This document shows positions 13,989 to 21,702 of a stretch of DNA of 25,067 nucleotides, in pieces (position 1 is the stretch's first letter; every line of letters begins with the position of its first letter). Under the pieces are notes generated by a model that saw nothing but the letters and a program-made list of their open reading frames with translations, did not search any database and had not been told where the DNA came from. A program made the translations under genes and the position numbers. Source of the stretch: CAZJDV01 sp964544865 (GTDB lineage Bacteria; Chloroflexota; Dehalococcoidia; Lucifugimonadales; CAJWER01); contig CAZJDV010000030.1 of NCBI GenBank assembly GCA_964544865.1, forward strand, positions 1-25,067, read 5' to 3'.

Positions 13989-16286
13989 TTGACGACGTAC
14001 GAACGCCACGTGGTACTGTCGACCACAAAGTTTGACGTATTGGGCACACGCCCCGTCCGTCCCGACGCCACGGACAAGGTCACGGGACGTGCGAAGTTCG
14101 GCGCCGACCATGACATGACCGGGCTGCTGTACGGCAAGATACTCAGGAGCCCGCATGCCCACGGTCGAATCAAGTCGATGGACACGTCCAGGGCAGAGGC
14201 GCTTCCCGGTGTGCAAGCCATCGTGACCGCGAAAGACCTGCCGGAGACCGTCAACAAACCTGGTGAGAGGCAAATGACGCCGGGCGCTCTGGGGGCAGAC
14301 CTGAAGTATCTGCGCGATCGGATCATGGCCGGCGACAAGGTCATTTTCAAAGGGCATCCGGTCGCTGCGGTAGCCGCGACGAGCGTTCACATCGCGGAGG
14401 AGGCCATCCAGCTCATCGATGTGGACTACGAGGTACTGCCCGCATCGTCCACTGTTCACGAGGCGATGAGGGAAGGCGCGTCGATAATACTCGAAGATCT
14501 GGAGTTCAAGGAGTTCGGCGAGAACACCGGAAAGACCGGCAACGTGGCCGAGCACACCCGGGACAAGAAGGGCGACATCGACAAGGGTTTCGAGGAGGCC
14601 GACGTCGTCGTGGAGCGGGAGTTCAACACGTCCACGGTCCACCAGGGCTACATCGAGCCTCATAACTGCACGGTGCAATGGAATGCGGACGGCAGGATCC
14701 TGGTGTGGAACAGCACGCAGGGACCGTTCAACGTGAGGGACGACACAGCGGCGACACTGGGCCTGCCGTCGACACGGGTCCGGCTCACGCCCATGGAGAT
14801 CGGTGGCGCGTTCGGTGGCAAGTTCGAGCCCTACGCCGAGCCGGTGGCGGCGCTGCTGTCGAAGAGGTCCGGCCACCCCGTCAAGATCGTCATGACCCGC
14901 TCCGAGGAGTTCGAGAGCACCGGCCCGACACCCGGCGCGTACCTCAAAGTCAAGATCGGCGCGACCAAGGAAGGCAAGATAACGGCCGCGCAGGGCGACT
15001 TAAGGTTTGAGGCCGGGGCCTATCCGGGGTCGGTGGTCGGCGCGGCGGTCGAGTGTCTCTTCGCCCCGTACGATATCCCGAACATGACCGTGGACGGGTA
15101 CGACGTGGTGGTCAACAAGACGAAGACCGCCGCGTACCGCGCTCCGGGCTCTACCAATGCCGCCTTCGCCACCGAGAGCGTTATGGACGAGGTGGCGGCG
15201 AAGATCGGCATGGACCCACTGGAGCTAAGGCTCTTGAACACGGCGAAAGAGGGTACCCGCAAACTGGACGGAACCTCCTACCCGCGCATCGGCTGCGTCG
15301 AGGTCATCGAGGCGATGAGGGCGCACCCGCACTACAGCGCGCCGCTCGAGGGACCGAACCGAGGCCGCGGGGTTGCCGTGGGCTACTGGATGAACGCCGG
15401 CCTCCAGTCGAGCGCCAATATCGCGGTCGAGAGCGACGGCACCGTGGCGCTTACGGAGGGCTCTCCTGACCTAGCCGGAAGCCGCAACGCCCTGGCCATG
15501 CAGGCGGCCGAGGCTCTCGGCATTCGCATCGAAGACGTGCACCCCTCGGTCGTGGACACGGACTCGATCGGGTACACGTTCGGTTCCGGCGGCAGCCGCG
15601 TCACATTCGCCACGGGCTGGGCCGTCTACGAAGCCGCCCAGGACGTCAAACGTCAGATGGTCGCACGGGCAGCCTTGATCTGGGGCGTGGACTCGGAAGA
15701 CGTCGAGATGGAAAAGGGCGTGATCCGTTCCAAGACCGACACAGAGCTCAAGATGACATTCAAGGAGCTTGCGGCGGAGCTGAACGACACCGGAGGGCCG
15801 ATCACGGGACGCGGCAACGTAGATCCCAAGGGCGCCGGGGTCGCCTTCGCCGGAAACATCGTAGACCTGGAGGTAGACCCGGAGACAGGCAAGATCGAGA
15901 TACTCCGCTTCACCATCGTGCAGGACGCGGGAAAGGCCATCCATCCCAGCTACGTCGAGGGACAGTTGCAGGGCGGCGTCGTTCAGGGGATCGGCTGGGG
16001 ACTGAACGAGGAGTACTACATCGACGACTCGGGCGGAATGCTCAACACGTCCTTCCTGGACTACCGGCTGCCCACCGCACTGGACATCCCGATGATAGAT
16101 ACGGTTATAGTCGAGGTGGCGAATCCGGGCCATCCCTTTGGCGTTCGAGGCGTCGGCGAGGTGTCCATCGCGCCACCTCCCGCGGCGTTGGCAAACGCGA
16201 TCAACGCCGCCATCGGAGTCCGCATGGCGGCGCTGCCGATGAACCCAGGCGCGGTCATGGACGCCGTCTGGAAGAAGGCGACGTAG
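13989..16286 (+). CDS. Molybdenum hydroxylase molybdopterin-binding large subunit (xanthine dehydrogenase family)
   Basis: The 765-residue catalytic subunit that binds the molybdopterin cofactor and hydroxylates the substrate. The N-terminal a/b-hammerhead starts RPVRPDATDKVTGRAKFGAD and includes LLYGKILRSPHAHGRI. The molybdopterin domains contain GGAFGGKFEPYAEPVAALLS, YRAPGSTNAAFATESVMDE, GSGGSRVTFATGWAV, VVQGIGWGLNEEY and GHPFGVRGVGEVSIAPP, in which Glu724 of GVRGVGE is the conserved active-site base. The loop that is AYxCSFR in form I CO dehydrogenase reads AYRAPGS, so CO is not the likely substrate; an aldehyde, purine or other aromatic is possible. The TTG start at 13989 has GGAGGTGA just upstream. 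MoaD-like coding begins 4 nt after its stop. Confidence 0.93.
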   Translation: MTTYERHVVLSTTKFDVLGTRPVRPDATDKVTGRAKFGADHDMTGLLYGKILRSPHAHGRIKSMDTSRAEALPGVQAIVTAKDLPETVNKPGERQMTPGALGADLKYLRDRIMAGDKVIFKGHPVAAVAATSVHIAEEAIQLIDVDYEVLPASSTVHEAMREGASIILEDLEFKEFGENTGKTGNVAEHTRDKKGDIDKGFEEADVVVEREFNTSTVHQGYIEPHNCTVQWNADGRILVWNSTQGPFNVRDDTAATLGLPSTRVRLTPMEIGGAFGGKFEPYAEPVAALLSKRSGHPVKIVMTRSEEFESTGPTPGAYLKVKIGATKEGKITAAQGDLRFEAGAYPGSVVGAAVECLFAPYDIPNMTVDGYDVVVNKTKTAAYRAPGSTNAAFATESVMDEVAAKIGMDPLELRLLNTAKEGTRKLDGTSYPRIGCVEVIEAMRAHPHYSAPLEGPNRGRGVAVGYWMNAGLQSSANIAVESDGTVALTEGSPDLAGSRNALAMQAAEALGIRIEDVHPSVVDTDSIGYTFGSGGSRVTFATGWAVYEAAQDVKRQMVARAALIWGVDSEDVEMEKGVIRSKTDTELKMTFKELAAELNDTGGPITGRGNVDPKGAGVAFAGNIVDLEVDPETGKIEILRFTIVQDAGKAIHPSYVEGQLQGGVVQGIGWGLNEEYYIDDSGGMLNTSFLDYRLPTALDIPMIDTVIVEVANPGHPFGVRGVGEVSIAPPPAALANAINAAIGVRMAALPMNPGAVMDAVWKKAT

Positions 16287-16290
16287 CGGG

Positions 16291-16566
16291 ATGGCAACCG
16301 TCTTCATTCCGACGTCGATGCAGAAGCTGACCGGCGGGGAGGACAAGGTCGTCGTGCCGGGTCCTACGGTCCGGGAGATCGTGAGGAACCTAGACGCGGA
16401 GTTTCCGGGCATCAAAGAGCGCCTGGTTGACGGGTTCAAGATCAAGTCCAACATCTCCGTCGCAGTGGACGGCGAGATCAGCCCGCTGGGAATTCTGGAG
16501 AAGGTGGGCGAGGACAGCGAGGTCCATTTCGTAGCGGCGATTGGCGGCGGTCGCGGTGACCTCTGA
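16291..16566 (+). CDS. MoaD/ThiS-family ubiquitin-like sulfur carrier
   Basis: A 91-residue beta-grasp protein. Family segments are MATVFIPTSMQKLTGG at the start, VREIVRNLDAEFPGIKERL in the middle, ISVAVDGEISPLGILEKVGEDSEVHFVAAIGGG near the end. MoaD proteins carry sulfur as a C-terminal Gly-Gly thiocarboxylate for molybdopterin synthase. Here the glycines (85-87) are followed by RGDL, so the last glycine is not terminal. Either the tail is trimmed, or this MoaD-like protein has a different role. It sits 4 nt after the large-subunit stop and before a strong terminator, so it is the last gene of the operon. A dedicated role in cofactor supply to the hydroxylase is an inference. No moaE or moeB is visible. 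Confidence 0.88.
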   Translation: MATVFIPTSMQKLTGGEDKVVVPGPTVREIVRNLDAEFPGIKERLVDGFKIKSNISVAVDGEISPLGILEKVGEDSEVHFVAAIGGGRGDL

Positions 16567-16617
16567 GGCATTTGGCAGACGTTGGTTTGCGGCCTCACAG
16601 TCGAGGAAATGAACAAT

Positions 16618-16654
16618 AAGGGCCGGCGCCACGACGAGTGAGGCGTCGGCCCTT
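16618..16654 (+). terminator. Rho-independent-like terminator of the molybdenum hydroxylase operon
   Basis: AAGGGCCGGCGCC (16618-16630) pairs with GGCGTCGGCCCTT (16642-16654) over 13 bp with one G-U pair and an 11-nt loop, followed by CTCCTT. It is a strong, near-symmetric hairpin. Confidence 0.8.
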
Positions 16655-16686
16655 CTCCTTGGGCTGATCCCATACCGTAGTTCGTG

Positions 16687-16692
16687 TTGACA
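16687..16692 (+). promoter_or_regulatory. Possible -35 element for the DapA-family gene
   Basis: A perfect TTGACA lies 33 bp before the ATG at 16725. I do not see a good -10 at the right distance (around 16710), so the promoter is tentative. Confidence 0.25.
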
Positions 16693-16724
16693 GCTCAGTC
16701 ATGCCGTAACGAGAGGGAAATATC

Positions 16725-17664
16725 ATGGACGTGCCAAACGGCATCAAGGGCGTCATAGTCCCGATTCTGACGCCTCTGACGGATGACAAAACGGTGGACA
16801 CCGGCTCGCTAAGACGGCTGGTGAATTACTTGATCGACAGCGGCGCGCACGGCATCTGGGCCGCGGGCACCACGGGCGAGTTCGCGGCATTGCCGGNNNN
16901 NNNNNNCGGACGTGCAGCGGCTGCTCTCCATAGAAACGGTCGTGGACGAGGTCGCCGGGCGGGTGCCCGTCATCGGCAATATCTCGGCCTCCGCCACACA
17001 GCTCACGGTCGATCTGGGCCTATCCGTCCAGGAGATGGGACTGGCCGGCATCGCCACCACCCCACCCTACTACTATCCGTGCGCGCAGGACGAGCTGCTG
17101 GACCACTATCGGTACATCAGGGACCGGGTTGGGCTGCCCCTCTGGATATACAACATACCCATCACCGTCAAGACAGTGGTGGAGCCGGCGACGATCGCCA
17201 CCCTGGCGGCCGAGGGGACGGTGGCCGGCATCAAGGACAGCTCGGGCGCGGGGGAGCTGCTGGCGCACCTCAACGTCCTGTGCGAAATGGGAAACATAGA
17301 CCTGCTCCGGTTCATCGGGACCGTTTTTCGCATCGGGACCACGGGGGCCGTGGGAGCGCACGGCGTTATCCCCAGCATCGCGAACCTGGCGACGGCCATC
17401 GCCTCCGAATCTTGGGAGGCAGGCGAGGCGGGCGACATCAATACCGCGCGTCGATTGCAAGGAAAAGTGGCCGTGGCGTCGAAGGTCACCAGGCTGGCGA
17501 AGGGTGGAGGGCCAAATGCGGCCACCCTCTCCGGAATGAAGTCCGCGCTTAAGATCATGGGCGTCATCGACCACGACACCTTGACCCGGCCGTTGAGGGG
17601 TCTGACACAGGAAGAGAAACAGCAAATACCCCCCATACTGGAGGAGCTTGGACTCCCATTCTGA
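16725..17664 (+). CDS. DapA-family aldolase/lyase (interrupted by a 10-N scaffold gap)
   Basis: A dihydrodipicolinate synthase/N-acetylneuraminate lyase family TIM barrel. N-terminal GIKGVIVPILTPLTDDKTVD and GIWAAGTTGEFAALP (pyruvate-binding GTTGE) are followed by the N gap, then VQRLLSIETVVDEVAGRVPVIGNIS. The catalytic Tyr is in YNIPI and the Schiff-base Lys in GIKDSSG, so an active class I aldolase is expected. Across ten Ns the frame does not match. If the gap is zero or another multiple of three, the protein is continuous (FAALP-A-DVQRLL). ATG 16725 has GAGAGGG just upstream. Members cleave or form bonds between pyruvate and an aldehyde (lysine synthesis, sialic acid or sugar-acid breakdown). 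With no lysine genes nearby, a catabolic role is as likely. Confidence 0.88.
16897..16906. other. Scaffold gap (10 N) inside the DapA-family gene
   Basis: Ten Ns after GCCGG and before CGGACG. Removing them, or overlapping the shared CGG, restores one reading frame, so the gap is probably nominal padding. Confidence 0.9.
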
Positions 17665-17720
17665 GCGGGCGGAGAGCCGAAGCGTCCTCGGACGACACGT
17701 TCGGTAGCGCCGTAATCTGA

Positions 17721-17749
17721 TAGACTTTTGTACGGTCCTCTGCTATGAT
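17721..17749 (+). promoter_or_regulatory. Candidate promoter of the methyltransferase gene
   Basis: TAGACT (17721-17726), a 17-bp spacer and TATGAT (17744-17749), with a second AT-rich hexamer GATAAT overlapping it. The -35 match is poor. Confidence 0.4.
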
Positions 17750-17778
17750 AATCTGGCCGTTCGGGCCAGTAAAAGTTA

Positions 17779-17800
17779 CGTAGAATAACAATATTCTACG
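17779..17800. promoter_or_regulatory. Perfect inverted repeat before the methyltransferase gene
   Basis: CGTAGAATA (17779-17787), ACAA, TATTCTACG (17792-17800): a perfect 9-4-9 palindrome, AT-rich in a GC-rich setting, about 30 bp downstream of the likely -10 and 34 bp before ATG 17835. It could be a repressor operator or an RNA hairpin in the leader. A smaller hairpin (CTGGCC/GGCCAG at about 17753-17769) lies just upstream. Confidence 0.55.
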
Positions 17801-17834
17801 AGATGTGCCATATCCCCTCGAAGTGGAGGGCGTC

Positions 17835-18653
17835 ATGGGCCCCGATCAGTTCACATTTACGAAGTTCGCCAGCAACCCATTCTACCGGACACAGAACGCC
17901 AATCTGATCGATATGGCGGGCGTGGGTTCGGGACAGAGGATCGTGGACCTGGCGTGCGGCAACGGCGGCGTGACCAGGCTGATCGTCGAGCGACTGCGGG
18001 GCGCCAGGGACTCCGTGATAATCGGCATCGACCACTCCTCGGAGATGCTCAAGCTGGCGATGGAGGAATTCAACGGCGCCAAGAACGCGGCGGTGCAGTT
18101 CGTGCAGAGCCAGGTGGAGCACGTGTCGGAAGCAGTCAAGGAATCGGTGGACACAGTCTTCTTATGCAACGCAATTCACTACATTCCCGACAAGAGCGAG
18201 TTGCTATCGGAGATCTCAAAGATGCTAAAGCCCGGCGGCAAGTTGGCCTTCAACACTTCGTTCTACGACGGTGCGCACCCGCCCGAGACCATCCTGTTCG
18301 CCCGCAAGTGGATGATGCGCTCCGCCAGGATACTGCGTCGCGAGTACGGTTTGTCGCCGGTCAGGTCCGACAAAGTAGAGTCGCGCAGGCAGCTAACGCC
18401 GGAGGAATATCGAGGGCTTCTCGAGGGGCACGGCTTCCGCATCGCCAAGCAGGAGATCGAGACCGTCCAGGTACCCATCGACGGGTGGCGTGACATCAGC
18501 GCGTTCAAGGACTTCATCGACGGCGTAATGCCGGGCGTTCCCCTGGACAAGGCCAGCGCCGCCCTGCAAAAGGGCTGCGAGCAGGTCTTCCAGGAGATGA
18601 AGCTGGACTTCGTCCCCCGCAACTGGCTGCGAGTCGTGGCGGTCAGGGCGTAG
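17835..18653 (+). CDS. Class I SAM-dependent methyltransferase
   Basis: A 272-residue protein. The Rossmann-like methyltransferase domain has motif I VDLACGNGGVTR (37-48), the acidic end of strand 2 IGIDHSSEML (Asp66), VDTVFLCNAIHYI (motif II/IV region) and LKPGGKLAFNT (motif III). After about residue 145 a helical extension follows (FARKWMMRSARILRREYG, LTPEEYRGLLEGHGF), as in small-molecule methyltransferases related to the UbiE/Erg6 group. The substrate is unknown. I prefer ATG 17835, which has GGAGGG just upstream. A GTG at 17805 would add ten residues but has only a weak ribosome-binding site and lies close to the palindrome. It is a single-gene unit, possibly regulated through the inverted repeat at 17779-17800, and is convergent with the GNAT gene. 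Confidence 0.87.
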   Translation: MGPDQFTFTKFASNPFYRTQNANLIDMAGVGSGQRIVDLACGNGGVTRLIVERLRGARDSVIIGIDHSSEMLKLAMEEFNGAKNAAVQFVQSQVEHVSEAVKESVDTVFLCNAIHYIPDKSELLSEISKMLKPGGKLAFNTSFYDGAHPPETILFARKWMMRSARILRREYGLSPVRSDKVESRRQLTPEEYRGLLEGHGFRIAKQEIETVQVPIDGWRDISAFKDFIDGVMPGVPLDKASAALQKGCEQVFQEMKLDFVPRNWLRVVAVRA

Positions 18654-18749
18654 AGAAGGGTACGAGGTAGAGGCTGCGGGGTACCGAGATGCGGATGGCC
18701 CCGGTGCGGCGCCTCCCAATGTACCGATACCCCTTGACACGTTCACCGC

Positions 18750-19250
18750 TCATTCTTTATTTCCTGTATCCCGTACTCCTTCCCCGAACACGAAGTCGAT
18801 CTCAAACATGTGGCACGCCTCAGTCGACATACCTACTCTCTCGTAGGTGCGGCGTGCCCCGGGGTTGTCGTCCGTGGCGAACAGGCGAATGCCACACACC
18901 TCTGGAGCAGCCTCCGCGGCAGACCCGACAAAGGCATGCATGGCACGATAGACGCCCTTGCGACGCCAGCCTGCTACAACGTACACGTTCTCGGTCCACC
19001 AGAAGAAGCTGTTGCGCCACGGGTTCCACTCGGGGATGACGTGCAGCACGCCTATCGCCTCACCGCGCCCCTCCGCGACCACGTAGAATCCCCGGTCGGT
19101 GGAACCGGTGACCGCCGATACGCCGGCCCTCAAGCGGCTGGAGCCCAGGACCTTGCTCTCAAGCTCGGTGGCCATGGCCGTGTTCATACGGACGATGGCA
19201 TCGATGTCGCCGTCGCCAGCCTTTCTGACGCTGATCTCGCTGTCTATCAT
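18750..19250 (-). CDS. GNAT family N-acetyltransferase
   Basis: A 166-residue GNAT fold protein: ISVRKAGDGDIDAIVRMNTAMA at the N-terminus, GFYVVAEGRGEAIGVLHVIPEW (strands 2-4), NVYVVAGWRRKGVYRAMHAFV with the acetyl-CoA pyrophosphate loop R-R-K-G-V-Y (96-101), and DDNPGARRTYERVGM (motif B). It transfers an acetyl group from acetyl-CoA to an amine, with substrate unknown. ATG 19250 has AAGGA upstream; a longer frame to 19319 lacks support. An extended -10 TGgTATACT on this strand (19321-19326 plus TG) may serve it. Its last codons overlap a G-rich GGGTA-type stretch like those at other gene ends. Confidence 0.85.
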   Translation of the reverse strand: MIDSEISVRKAGDGDIDAIVRMNTAMATELESKVLGSSRLRAGVSAVTGSTDRGFYVVAEGRGEAIGVLHVIPEWNPWRNSFFWWTENVYVVAGWRRKGVYRAMHAFVGSAAEAAPEVCGIRLFATDDNPGARRTYERVGMSTEACHMFEIDFVFGEGVRDTGNKE

Positions 19251-19320
19251 TAGATTAGAATCCTTGCTACGAGCGGTATCGGAAAAGGAGCGGCGGCGGA
19301 CCCCGTGCGATGAGTGCACC

Positions 19321-19375
19321 AGTATACCACAGGGTCCGTCTCACTCCGACTTCAAGCACGGCATATGGTTATAAT
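19321..19375. promoter_or_regulatory. Divergent -10 elements for the GNAT gene and gap
   Basis: On the minus strand an extended TGgTATACT (TATACT at 19321-19326) faces the GNAT gene. On the plus strand a perfect TATAAT (19370-19375) lies 51 bp before the gap start. Neither has a clear -35. Confidence 0.45.
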
Positions 19376-19426
19376 GGGAGCGCGGATGTCCAGCACAATA
19401 ACGCGCAGTGAGAAGGGGGAGATTTA

Positions 19427-20440
<1,014 letters not shown>

Positions 20441-20493
20441 AGACGGCGGCTCCATCAGCGCCAGGGAGACCTGTCGAAGTGGTTTGCGGAGCT

Positions 20494-21702
20494 TCACGCT
20501 GGTCCCGCCGAAGGGCCCTGCGGCCGCCCCACCCCACCGCCGCGCACCTCGTACCTTGCCATCTGCGACAGGAAGCGGTCATCGATGATGCCGGCGTCCG
20601 CCGTGGTGATGAAGGTCTGCTGATAGCGCCCGACCCAGCCGAGAACGTAGGCCCGTCGCTCCGCGTCTAGCTCCGAGAGCAGGTCGTCCAGCAGCAGTAC
20701 CGGCTCCTGGCCACGCTCGTCGCTGAGGCTGCCGGCCTCCGCCAGCTTCATCGCCAGAACCGCGGTCCTACACTGCCCCCTGGAAGCGTACGGGCCGGCC
20801 TCCATCCCGTCGAGCCTCACCGTGACGTCGTCGCGGTGAGGGCCCAGTGCGGTGAACCCCTGCGCCAGCTCCCTGGGCCGGTTTTCGGCCAGCGCGTCCC
20901 TGAGTGACAGCGCCACCTCGTCCTCGGAAGCGTCCTGCGGAGTCTCGACGCTGGGGCGGTACGCGAGCTCCAGGACCTCGCCGTTCCCAGACAGGTCACC
21001 GTGGATCGGCGCGGCCTTCTCCGAGAGGTCCTTGATAGTGCGGGCGCGCCGCGCCATGATGTACTTCCCGGTCCCCACCAGCTCGTCATCCCAGAAACCG
21101 AGCTCGTCCGGCTGCGTCCGGCCTCCGCGCACCGACTTGAGCAGGTGATTGCGTTGGACGATCACGCGCTGGTAGCGCTGCATCGTCCTGAGGTAGCGGT
21201 GGTCGAGCTGCGAGATCAGGATGTCCAGGTACCTGCGGCGAAGCGACGGCGGGCCGAGGACAAGGTCGAGGTCATGGGCGCCGAACATCACCGCGTTGAT
21301 CTCGCCGACGAGGTCCGAGGCCCGGCGTGGGATGCCGTTGACCCGGACATATTTCTGCACCGAGGCGGCCGGCGCGGCTCGCTGCTCATCCGCCCCGTTG
21401 TTGTCGTCCGATTCGGCGGCGGCGCCCTTGAGATCGACCTGCACCCGTATAGGCCCCGTGCTGCGCTGGGCGACCGCCGAGACCTGGGCGTAGGTCTCCC
21501 CGGCCCCGGACTGCCAGCGCACCAGCTCGCGGTCCGCCGACGCCCGCAGCGACTTGGCGATGGCAAGGAGGTAGAGCGCCTCGACCAGGTTGCTTTTGCC
21601 CTGTCCGTTGGCCCCGTGGAAAAGGACCATTCCGGGCTCGAAATCGAGGTCGAGCCTCTCGTAGTTGCGAAATTTGGTCAGGCTCAGGTGGCTGACGTAG
21701 AT
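20494..21702 (-). CDS. recF: DNA replication/repair protein RecF, with ATC in the start position
   Basis: A RecF-type SMC-like ATPase that loads RecA at gapped DNA with RecO and RecR. Read from ATC 21702 it is 402 residues: YVSHLSLTKFRNYERLDLDFEPG, Walker A GANGQGKS (30-37, Lys36), VNGIPRRASDLVGEINAVMFGAHDLDLV, RRRYLDILISQLDHRYL, the signature SRGQCRTAVLAMKLAEA, and Walker B LLLDDLLSELDAERRAYV. Lys36 is the same number as in E. coli RecF when counted from ATC. The first ATG (21630) would lose the first strand. No ATG, GTG or TTG lies between the in-frame TGA upstream and 21630. A GAGGT lies 6 nt before the ATC. It overlaps the end of ligA by 19 nt and is likely coupled to it. Confidence 0.9.
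   Translation of the reverse strand: MYVSHLSLTKFRNYERLDLDFEPGMVLFHGANGQGKSNLVEALYLLAIAKSLRASADRELVRWQSGAGETYAQVSAVAQRSTGPIRVQVDLKGAAAESDDNNGADEQRAAPAASVQKYVRVNGIPRRASDLVGEINAVMFGAHDLDLVLGPPSLRRRYLDILISQLDHRYLRTMQRYQRVIVQRNHLLKSVRGGRTQPDELGFWDDELVGTGKYIMARRARTIKDLSEKAAPIHGDLSGNGEVLELAYRPSVETPQDASEDEVALSLRDALAENRPRELAQGFTALGPHRDDVTVRLDGMEAGPYASRGQCRTAVLAMKLAEAGSLSDERGQEPVLLLDDLLSELDAERRAYVLGWVGRYQQTFITTADAGIIDDRFLSQMARYEVRGGGVGRPQGPSAGPA

Noticed and set aside
13887..14876. A 329-codon minus-strand open frame across the start of the large subunit
   Set aside because: It is a shadow of the well-supported molybdopterin-subunit gene on the plus strand.
12258..16286. Assignment of the operon as aerobic CO dehydrogenase (coxMSL)
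   Set aside because: The large subunit lacks the AYxCSFR active-site loop; it reads AYRAPGS.
15471..16673. A 400-codon minus-strand open frame
   Set aside because: It is antisense to the large subunit and MoaD-like gene, with no family motif.
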